From: Reticulitermes lucifugus
Lineage: Eukaryota > Arthropoda > Insecta > Blattodea > Rhinotermitidae
Assembly (NCBI GenBank): GCA_026260175.1
Contig: JAKCWW010001747.1
Coordinates: 3,274 to 41,369, forward strand
Length of the DNA: 38,096 nucleotides
Reading direction: 5' to 3'
Shown here: in pieces, positions 24,401 to 36,400 of the stretch
Layout of the letters: every line of letters starts with the position of its first letter
How positions within the stretch are numbered: position 1 is the first letter of the stretch
Program-made: the position numbers and the translations under genes
The notes under the pieces: generated by a model
Told to the model about the DNA's origin: nothing
Seen by the model: only the letters and a program-made list of their open reading frames with translations
Databases searched by the model: none

Positions 24401-27400
24401 ATTGAAGGAGTTCATGAACACTTCATAATGGTTCAACATTTTGGGGGAGTGCATAATTAATGTAATATTAATTGGGATATTGCTGGTCAGTCATGCTTCA
24501 TTTTACAGCTTTTGTAAACTGTATACCAAAAGGCCATATGAAAGTACAGGAAAAAATATGTTTGGACATTTGATATGTATACTATACATTAATGGTAAAT
24601 TCTGTAATTTAATCTGGTTACATTAGTAAAATTATGTTTAGAACATTTGATGTGTATACTATAGATGAATGGAAATTTCTGTAATAATGAGGTTACTTTA
24701 CTGTATTATATAACATATTGTGACTGAAGCAGATGAAATATTTCCAAAATCAGTTACGAATTTAACATGCTACCAAGCTAATATTCCTCATTTTTCGTAG
24801 CACTCACATAGTTTTGTTGTTTTGGTGATGTCATAAGTCTTTTGTTTTAAGTTCTTTTTGAACACAATTCTGTAACAGTTAAGAGTGCCATTTAATGAAC
24901 TGTACATATGTGTTTTGTGTAATTCACATCACTGAAGTGCTAAAAACAATGTGCATAATTATTAGATTTGTGTGTTGTGTTGTAATATTTTTGTGTGTTT
25001 GCTGAGCTGTTCTGTTTTGCAAATGCATGCTGCTGCCACCATCACTGCTGCTGTGTGCAGACAAGAGACAACTTTGATGCAACTCGCGACAAGACCGAGT
25101 CCCTTATGAAGAAGATGTTAGAGGTGCGTCAAATGGTAAATACTGCAATACATGTGACAGCTGCCACCATGTTTGTGGTGGCTGATCGGGGTGTGCATTG
25201 TTTGATCCTTAATTCCCTTTGTGTAATTCCTTTCATGCAAGACTGCATTTAACCATATAATTTTCATTATCTTATGGAACGACTGCATATGGCATGCTTA
25301 TAAAATATTACGTGAGAATAGGCAATAAAAGTGGGCCCAAACAGCTCAGTCTAGCTGTAGCTGTATCACTAGTTTTATTCCTAGCAGAGGTATGATTTTT
25401 CTCTTCACCAACATAGACATCAGTGTGGTCCAGCTTGCAGTCTATTGGACCTGCATCTCTCTGCAGCTGATGTGAAGGTTATGGTACCATGATGGCGCGT
25501 GAGGCATGTTGCGTACCTTATGGGAGATGGAAATTGTGTTGAGCAGCACTGGTACAGGTTTTGCTCCAAATGCTTTCGGTTTTCCCTCATGACTAATCAT
25601 TTCACTGGTGTTCCTTTTCGTATTCATTCCTCCATGATCAACACTGTAGTCCAGATTCCAATAGTGTCACTAAATAAACCACATTAAATCACAAAATTAT
25701 TGTATTTTTTGTCATCCATCACTACTTGTAGTTTTGAAATCTGGTTATTTTCTTCAAGGAATTTGAGCTTCACTGGAATTGTTTATTAGAGTACTGCTGT
25801 TTACCCTACCCTTCATTCGGGTTGTTTGATACATTTTTGTAAAGCATAAGTTAAGTAATTTGTGTTAACTTACTGAAATATTTCCTTGTTGCAGAAATCC
25901 ATGGAATCGGGAGGTTCATACAAGTCGAATGTACGAGAGGGCTATCTTTATCTTATGGAGAAAAGTAAGTGAAACACAGCACACACACTGTAGAAAGAGT
26001 TGTACCCTATTTCAGTTTCCTGTCAATGTTTGCAAAAAATTTATATCCGTATTTGGCTTTTGCTTTGTTTCTACTTGTATGGATCCATGTTTTAATGCTA
26101 CTTAAATAGAATCAGATAAAAATATGCTTTATAGTTTATTGTTTTTCATTTTGGAAAATTGCATTTAATATGTAGTAGGGGTATTTTGAACTAAATTGTT
26201 GTGAATGATATATTTTTATACATTGGTCTTTTCCATAACATTCCATTTATAATCTTAACATTTTTAAAATATTTTTTAATATTCCCCATTTTCCAATCAT
26301 TGTACAACTACATATCTATTTTGTTTGAATTTAGGTAGTATGTATTGTTTTATTGGTGTCTGTTCCTTTTCCATTTTGTATTTCATGTCCCAAATAAATA
26401 AATACGTAAATAATTTTGACATCTTACAATGTGTGTAGGAAACTAAAAAATGATCGCAGATTATAAATTTTGTTCCTGAATTGTGATGTTGCTTTTTTTA
26501 ATGTTGATCTGCTAACTGAGACCTGTTTTTGCATTTTATGACATTCTGGCTGTTGCCAGTGTACTCTGTATATGAGGATAAAGTTTTACTTGTATTGTGA
26601 TTCATTCTTAATGCCAGTATGTTCTTGCTAACTGGAAACATGGATTTAACTGTAGTTCATTCATGTATTTAATTTGTACTACACCTTGCAGTTGCTGTCA
26701 GTTTGAAAATATTATGTAATTTACAGAGGCATTTGGTACAACATGGACGAAACACTATTGCATCTACCATAAAGATAATAAGGAATTTAAGATGATTCCC
26801 TACAATCAGATGACTGGAAAATTTGTGAGTATATACTGTACTTGTGGACTGTAGTACAGAGTAACTGCATCTGTAACATTGAACAAGAGGAAATATTTTA
26901 TTAGTTGTCTACCAGACTTGATCTTTCAGATATCTTGCAGATATGTTTCTCATAAATCAAAATTATAGTATTTGTGGATATGGGGTCATGTATTTTGTAA
27001 GTGAGTTCTAAAGTTGCAGAGGAATATAACTGCCTCCATCTTCAGTGTGGAAGGTGTAGGTAGCTGTGTCATTCAAAATATATTTAACCCATCTACCAAG
27101 TAGTATGGCATCTCTTGATAATCTTGATACTCACTGCCATGAATCTCAGTCTCACACTGTTTCACATGCTTAATTTGTGTTAGCAGAATTCTGCAGACAC
27201 AATGATCCTAGCATCATGTACGAGAAGGATGTCAGATTCTATAGAGAAACGATTCTGTTTTGATATTACGTCTGATGACAGGTATGAACTAACTTAGTTG
27301 TTTATATTCCATTATACTCCCAATACAATATGTGTGTAACAAATGTATTAACCCTTTGGTATTGGAAGTCAGCTACAGTTGATGCGCAGTGTCCAGCTAA

Positions 27401-30400
27401 AATGCCTAAAGTCATATTAAACTGTCGCTATGAACATGCAAAGTAACAGCAGCCATTATATCCCTTGCTTTTGCAGAGTACATGCCACATCTAATTCTGG
27501 CCCCAGTGGGTTAATTTATAAATTATCAACATTGTTTTTATGTGTGACACATTCTGTGGGTATATTTAAAAATTTTGCATGAATTTTTTTCTCATATGTA
27601 ATTTCTCTTGCGTACATAATCCTTCCTCATTAAAGACAGTTTTTCAGGGGAGCATTATAATGCATTCAAATGTAGCAGGAAATTCATTAGACTCCCCCTG
27701 CATTCCAGTCATTTGGCATTAGATGCAAGTATTTGAAAACTGAAGATTCCGGTCTTCTGGGATATGATGCTGTATTTTTGGGCAAGTAGTTCCCAGTGTT
27801 TTAAAGGATTAAGTTAACATCATTGACAAATCTATTCAGTGTATGTCTCATATTTACATTACTTTGTTGCACGCAGGCCGGGCATGCTGTACACTTTACA
27901 GGCACTGTCGGAAGATGACCGAAAATGCTGGATGGATGTGATGGATGGCAAGGAACCCGTAAGTGAAGACAGTCAGCAGCATGTGGTATGTAGCTTTCTA
28001 ATCCACTGTCAGCAAGCAGCCACTTCACTTCCTTGCAGCTGAAACAGAGGGTTCCCACTTGTAAGATAGACATGTTATTGTTTTTATTCAAAAAATTATT
28101 TTGGATGAAATTACAAATTTGTACATATTTTCTCTGTTTTCCATCTATTATTTGTGGTATACAATAACATTTCATCATAGTTTTGAGGGAGTTAAAAATG
28201 ATAGGTTTGTTGCGTGGTTAAGAGATTACAGTTTACTGTAATAAGCCTTTTATGATTTATAAACCAGTGTACTAATTACATGAATTTTAAGTAACATATT
28301 ATACCAGGATTTAGCTAATAGTATTCTGCAACGGAATACATTTTCACCTGAAAAGTTTTATTAAATTTGGGAATGTGAAAGAAAATGCAGTCTTATTCCT
28401 TGCTAATATGAGCTTATCATTACTGGCTCTTTTGTTGCTTGTTTTTATGTGAACAGTTGATATGATGATGGCCTGAATGTTTTCAACTGAAATGTGTCAT
28501 CAATTCCCATATGACTGACACTGCAGTAAACATTTGTGTAAATAATAACCTGTCTTCATGTGCTGCTTATCACACAATGGATGCATTTTGCAAAAATGTG
28601 TGGATGATGCATCTGTAACAGGTATCTGCAAAAAGGATGAGAATATTGGGAAAAGAAGTTAGAATTTGTTTTGTACACTTCATAAAACAGATGAAATGTT
28701 ATTATGTTCTTTGTACATAGGATTATGCAGAACAGATGAGTGGGAATCCTGTGAAGTGTTCACGGTTTAATGTCTGCACTGACTGCACTCTAACATGCAT
28801 TTCTGATACTATGTTTTGGGAGTATAAGTCATTGTAACATTTCCTCTTAAGGCTGTGGAAGTTTAACAAGTGTTGAAACTGGAGAAAGGGCATGGTTTTG
28901 TAACATTTTCTTGCAGTTGTTATAATCTACTGCATTCATGTGTTCTTACTGCCTCTTGATACCTTTTTGTCCGTTGCACTGTAGAAGTATGTATGACATA
29001 TTAGGAGTTGCCATGCCAACTGTCGTATAACATTGAACAGCAAGGAGTTAATCTGTAGTTTAATTTTTTATATGCTGTTTGCACAAAGTGCACATACTAA
29101 GCACATGCAGGAGAGGTCATGTTTATCTTTTTGTCTGTCTGTCCATCCACATGTTGGATCTCTAAAACTAATGAAAATATTTATATGAAGTTTCATGTTG
29201 TATGTCTGCAGTAAAAGCTGTCAGGCAGATTTACATCTGGTTATTATAAGTTCATTGTAATCCATACTTAACGTGAAGTACAAGGCAAACTTTAATTTCC
29301 GTAGAAATTTCTCATTATATGATGTATCACTGTGTGATTCAAAATACAGATTCGACTAAGACTTGTAACTTTATATCAAGCATTTTCAATGCAGTAATAT
29401 TTTAATAAAGTATGAGAAAAAGTGATTTCTGATCATACATCGTCATGTCTGGAGCGTTACGAACTCTGCAGTAGTGGCTTTGTATCTGCAATAAATTATC
29501 ATCACATTCAGGGAATTATGCGAAATAGCAGTGAGTGCATTTGGGAAATACGTATACTGTATTAGAGCACACAGATTTGTGTCAGGCATGCACTTTTCCT
29601 CACCACAGGCTGTCATAATTCTTATTACATACCCGAAGTGTTCACCTCTTACACATTTTCTTTTTTTCTTCTTTCTTTCTTTCTTTCTTTCTTTCTTTGA
29701 CTATTGATAGCTTCACTCTTGTTATTACATAAAGTTAACTTGCATGATTTGAGGTTCTCACAGCAGTGTTTATGAAGATTCATGGGATGTAACACTGTGT
29801 TGACTGGTAAATGATTGCCTGCTGACACTTAAATCTTAATGTGAACGTCATAATATGTTGACCTTTTCACAAATAACTGTGCAGTATCCTGGCTTTTCAC
29901 ACACTTCAGTTTTGTTAGTTATGAAGGATGACTTATCCCCTTGGAAGACTGAAGGGGGTGAAAGGATAACATTCAGATTAGTATTTTGGAAATGAAGTTG
30001 TGGTAATGTAAGGTGGATGGTGCTAGCTCAAGATCATCTCTGTTGGCAAGCTCTGATATTGGCTATATTAAATGATAAGGGAGTTAGTTTGTTGGACAGG
30101 AGTAGTATGTGTTGGAATAGATGTGTAAAAAGAATATGTGTTTCAGATGGATTATAAGCCAAATAAGGTGATCTTGAATGTAAGATAGTCTTGTCTGTAA
30201 AGCACGCAGTTTTATAAATAGCTGTTCCTTGATTCTTCTGGAGGGACTGAGGAAGGTGATGAAAAGCCTCGGTCAGGGTATTCAATTGTCTTATGTACAT
30301 ATGTGGATTTTTATGACTGAACAATTTATTTGTACAGTAATTTCTGTTCAGCAAGGTAACTGTATTCTGACTGCACCCAGAAAATGGTTTCTCCAAAATG

Positions 30401-33400
30401 TTGGTACCTTTCTGCCCCACAGTGTCACATCCCAGAAGACTGCAATCTTCATATTCACTGTCACGAGAATTTCAAATCTTGTGTTGCATTGCTCATGGTA
30501 CCATATTGCACATCATCATTATGCCTGCATTCTGCCTGAAATTTTTGGTTATGATTTTATTTTGTGTCAACCATTTTATTCATTTTATCACTGTAAATAG
30601 TAAGATAGCAATTTTAATGTCTGTTTTTCACATTTCACTTATGCAACTTCTCTACATCCTGAGATTTTATTAGCTCTTGTTACTAGATGTATTTTAATGT
30701 TTTCGTTTGTTTCATTTTTGTGTGGGTTTGGTTACAGTCTTCTTGGGTAGGGGTTCTGGTTTGCCTTATAGTTAGTAAGGTGATGTAGCAGGTTTGAGCA
30801 GGAATAACACTTAATTTGAATAGTGTTTAAACTCACCAAGAGCTGATGTTTGTTGTTTAGTTTTTTTTTTTTTTATTGTGGGATGACGCTACAGGTTACT
30901 TGAATGTTGTTTTCTAGGAGAGAGATGCTTGTTTTCAACTGCTGCACCGTTCTTATGGTGTTGTGTGATCAGGTAGCACTTGCTGCTGTATTTTTGTTAT
31001 GCATGGGGCAGTACGTTGGTTAATGAAATTATTTTTGTGGTCTAATGGGTGTAGCTTGTGGATCTGTTGTAGGCATTTTAAATTCTAATATCATAATTTT
31101 GCTCATAATTTGTTTATTGTAACTTTGATACATTACACATGATTTTGTTATATATTATAGACATACGCAATGCCAGGAAAGATCCCAAAACCAGAAGAGA
31201 GGAATCTGGATGATACTGGCTTTCATTTTGTGAAGCGCTGTATTGAAGTGCTGGAAAGCAGAGGTATGTATGAAGTTGCGGCTTTTCTTTGTCACATTAC
31301 AGGAACTGTGAATGCAATAAAATTATAGTGTATTTTTAAGTATGTTTACTCAGCAAAGTCATACCTTATTGCTTTAAAAAAGCTGAAATTATATTTAGAT
31401 TTGATGAGTTAATTGCTGTTGGTCTTAGGCTGGATGATATTAGGGTTTGATTCCTGGCAAGGGCAAGAGATTCTTCTTTTCTCCACAGTATCCAGGCAGG
31501 TTAGCTCAGTTTTGTCATGTTGCATGTTTGTGTAGCTTTGTGTAGACTGGCCTCACTGCATTTGTTGTCATCTGTATATTTGTGTGCAGGTCTGGAAGAG
31601 CAAGGCCTGTATAGAGTTGTAGGAGTAAGTTCAAAAGTATCAAAACTGGTTTCAATGGGCCTTGACCGACGGAAAGCAGACAAACTAGTTGCTCTAGATG
31701 ACCCGTTTGAATGGGAGAGCAAGACCATCACGAGTTCTTTGAAGACATATCTGAGAAACCTCCCAGAACCGCTCATGACATTCCGTTATCACAATGGCTT
31801 CATAGCTGCAGCAAGTAAGTTTTTTACAACACAGTCTTGATACACCTGTGTACTTTTAAATTGTGTCTGAAATTTTAGGTGACAGAACATATGCTCTTTT
31901 ATTAAATAACTAATATCATAGAGCAGAATCCTTTATGAGAAGCTGAGTGTCTCAGCTAGTCATATTTTATACATGTTAAGGAGCCTGAAAGGTCTCTTCC
32001 ATGTTGACAAAGAGTTTCCTACTGGTCCCTGTCCTGAGCCAGCTGAATCCAATCTGTACCCACAGATCCTATTTCTGTAAGATCCCTTCTGATATGACTC
32101 TGTCATCTACATCCTCTCTCCCACATGGTTTATTCCATCCAGGTTTCCTGGCTAGAATGTTTTATACATTTCTCATCTCTACTGTGCATGCTCCTTTCAT
32201 TACAGTTCTTAAAATTCTTCTGTCAGTGTAATCAAAATCTGTTTTGCTGATTTGAAATTCATAATAGTTCAGAATTTTAAATGTTTTGGGTGAATTACTG
32301 ATCCACATTTCCATTTTGTAGCTATGAATTTCTAGCTAAAATGGACTTTTAAATAATGGATTAAATAATGGGTTAAATAATTCATTCAAAACATAAAATG
32401 AAGAGAAGTTGCATCATCATTTTGATACTTAATTAGGAACTAGCATCCTAAAGTTTTAAAAAGTTTTTGAATTTTAACTCTTGGGTTGTGCATCATACCG
32501 TTCGTGTTTAATTACATACCACCAAGATTACAAGTCAGTTGTAATTTATGTTTTATATTTTGTATATTTTATATCATTTGTGAGATCTTGCAAAATTTTA
32601 CATTTTTTTATCTTGAATTTTAAGTTTTTGTATAAACAAACACCTGATGATGATCGGCTTGATCGAAACATGTAGTGTTTGAAGAAATAATAATAAATGC
32701 AGGTTGTGTCAGGCGGAATACGTAGTGTTATTTGTGTAAAATGGAATGTTATAGCAACAGACCCTCACTGACATAAAATATTGGTTGTAGGATCGAAATG
32801 CCATTTTATTGTAGTCTGGTGGTGATGTGTAATGAGTGTTTAAAATTATGCTGTTGTATGAATGCATTCATAGAATCTTCCATCTACTGTGGTCTGTCTT
32901 AAAACAGAACTGCATCATAATCACAACGTAACTTCTGTTCACTGTGAAATGTAATTCTGTGCATTTGTTGGCACCATTTTCTTACTCATGATAAGTGTAC
33001 ATCTGATACCCATGTATAAAATTAATCAAGCCAAGAATAAAGTAAGGAACACTAAGTAAGAGTATCAAAGCTAGACAGGTGATAAGTAGTCACTTTGTAA
33101 AGGCTTTGTTCTTACAAATTTAATCTGATTGCATTTTTGCAAACTTTTACAACCTTCCTTTGAGTCCTGAATATAAAGTTAGGGATGTAATGTTCTCTCT
33201 TAAACATTTTTTGTATGTAGAAAATGTTAGGACAAATTACCATCATTTTTTATTCATTTCAGGCGATGTGTACTGCCTGAATTAACTCAACCTTTTAATA
33301 ATACAGTAGAACCCTGTTAAGAAGTCTTTCAAGGGACCAGAGGTTTAGGGGCTTATTAAGAGGGAAGCTTATTAAAAGCAATAGGATTTCGGGACTTTAA

Positions 33401-36400
33401 AAATCAAGACTTCTTACAGGGGAAAACTTCTTATGCGGGGACTTCTTATCCGGGTTCTACTGTAAAAGGTAAAAGAGTCAGATGAGTGACAATTGAGTGG
33501 ATTTAGTGTAATGAAGAGAGCAGTGGGAATAAAATGTCATATTATCATTACAGAAAGTATTGTAAAAGTGTAACAAAAATTTTGTTGAAATTTTTTTTAA
33601 GTTACTTCTCTTTGCAGATTGTGTTTTTAAGTGTATATCATAAACACTGTATATTAACAAACTGAAAGAAACAATCTGTAACCCCGAAAGCCAGGTGAAT
33701 AAAATAAAATTCTGCATGTACATGTAAGCGATATTGTGTCCATAACCCTTACTCACACATCTGTTTCACTTTCTTCATTCCATGATGATTTTAAAAGAGG
33801 GAACTAACTCTGGAATTGTTTAATTCATTGATCCAAACTGTTTTAAATTATTCTCCCTCCATTAAAATTTATACTTTGTTGTGAATCATCATGTAGCCAC
33901 CAACCCTTTCTATATATCTTGTTTTCCCAAAATGCTTTCTCATGAGTTTCCTCCCATGTGGTGTTCTTTGTGCATCACGACTTTTCTGATCTCTTGTTTC
34001 TGTATTGATCTTTGTTTTAGACTCTATTTTCTGTTATTTTCAGAACAAGAAACAAGAGCACTGAGAGTGAATGATGTGCATACCCTTGTCCACAGGCTTC
34101 CACAACAGAATCGAGAAATGTTAGATATTATTATAAAGCACCTGCAGAAGTGAGTAATGTGCACGATATGAGGTATCCACAGCATTGATGTTAAAGATTC
34201 AGATCTTCTGGGTTGTTATGCAGAGTAGCAGGGTTATTGATTCCCAGCATTTCAAAGGTGTGTACCATCTTGACACTCCTTGACACTTGATGATGAAGGC
34301 AGTACATTCCTTCAAAGTGATGGGAATCAGTAAGCCTGCTACTCAGTGTAACAATCCAGAAGACATGAATCTGAAAGTGAGTAACTCTGTTTCCTCATAT
34401 TGGATGGAATCTTGCTAATTCATTACTGTAATTTGCTAATACAGCCATATACAAGGTTTCTTTGTTTTGTATGCATGACTATCATTGCGCAACATAATGC
34501 ACTAATTAGGGATGTTTACTGGCAGTCCATTGCTGTATTTGGGTCAGGGAACAAATGACAGCTGGTGTGGGTTCACGTCAGTTGCTTGCTGCACCATCCT
34601 ACCTAAATTGTACACACCCATCTCTCTGCACCAGTAACAAGATGATAACACAAAGGGAGACAGCCTGAAGACAAAACAAAAGCCACAATACAAGTGACAA
34701 CTGGTAGGAGCTGGGGGCCTGCAGAGATAATCTGTGTTTATTCTTTGTGTGGCCCAACTTTAGATATGTGCATGTTGTACCCCATTGTGTCGGATCTGGG
34801 CTATTGCAGTAATATAATTTTCAAAGCATTCACTTTCTAAGTTATTTTGATGCATTTTGGAAGCCCAAAAGTCGTCGTCGTCGGCATCATCATCATCATC
34901 ATCATGCTACAGAATATGCAAATTAAAAACTTTTATTGTCAGTCATGTTGCATGACGTGTATTGTCATGCCTGTTACGATCACCAGTTTTCACCCAGTGT
35001 TTGTGTATGTGTTCTGACTGAAATTAAGACTGCACATGAAAAATATTCAGCTGTATGTGTTTGTATTCCAGAACATGCTTTTTAATGTTATTCTATTGTA
35101 GAGAGATTAATATGATTGTATTTGTGTGCAGTGTTGCAGCGAAGAATGACAAGAATCTGATGACAGTGAGCAATCTGGGAGTGTGTTTTGGTCCTACATT
35201 ACTCCGGCCAGAGGAGGAAACAGTTGCTGCCATAATGGACATCAAGTTCTGTAATGTTGTTGTAGAAATTCTGATTGAAAACTATGATAAGGTGTGTATA
35301 GCACTAAACTGTTTTCTGATTTAGTATTGAGCATTTGATAAACTACAAATTAAATTTTACGTCACTCACAATAGTTAATTTTCTTCTTGTTTAGAGCAGA
35401 CAAACAAACTGATGTCGAACAACTTTTAATCCAGGATGTAACAAGTTACTAGTTTTGTTAGTTGCTTTACAGAACATAAATGCAATTATTTAAGTGTAAG
35501 ACCTCATTTTATGATTCATTTTGTAGATCTTCAAAAGTTCACCAGAACAAGTTGATCCTTCTCGCCCAGAGGCTCGAGCATCTCCGTCAATGAGCAGTCC
35601 ACCTGTACAGAACCACATTCAGACAACTCCCTCACCACCATCACATATAACAAGAACACAGAAGTTTAACGCCTTCCCAGCCAGTGGCCCACCTGTACAA
35701 CACGTATGTATTGTGTAGTCACAATTACGTTCTTACAGTTAAATAGGAGAATGAGTCTCCATTATAATGGGAGATGAAAGTTATGGTCTTTTTGGACTGT
35801 GATGTCATGTAATTTGGTGGGTAGCTACCAAACTGTGTGAGAGCCATCTCAAAAGACCATGTTTTTATCATGATAAGTCTCTTTTTCCGGGAGGAAAGCG
35901 GCAGGGGCGTGGCATTGACCACCCACCCCCATCTAGCGCCAAGGTTAAAGAGAGTAGAGGTATACCTCTACTCCTCCTTTGGGCCTTCATGGCCTGTTCT
36001 AGGGTGAAGTAATTGAAGACAGTGCTATGTCAATCGAAATAACTAATTTCATGTGCCAGGTAGTTTTTTTAAAGTCAGTATTCACCTATCTGTGATAATT
36101 CAATACATGATGGTTACCTCATGGGCAGGCAGTTATGCACAGTTTAAATATGTGTCTGGAGATAGATAACAATCATCAACCAACAACTGCACTACACACG
36201 CATAAAGAATAAAAAACAATTAGTGCAGTTGTTGGTTGATGATTGTTATCTATTGCCATAATGCACGGTGAACAAAAAGTTAAAATGTGTCTGGAGGTTC
36301 TGTCTACTTTACTGACCAAACAATGTCTATTTCTACAAAATACATTACATTTAAAAGTTCTAAATACACTCTGGTGGGCATCAGACTTAATGATACCAGT

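Noticed and set aside
25124..25129. Alternative donor inside exon d
   Set aside because: GTGCGT is in phase and possible, but the longer exon with GTAAAT joins more naturally to exon e. It is kept only as a minor alternative.
27801..28178. Minus-strand 125-codon frame over exon h
   Set aside because: It is the antisense of a well-supported conserved exon and its intron.
35139..35140. Alternative acceptor for exon l (TGTTGCAG|C)
   Set aside because: Use of it would shift the RhoGAP reading frame.
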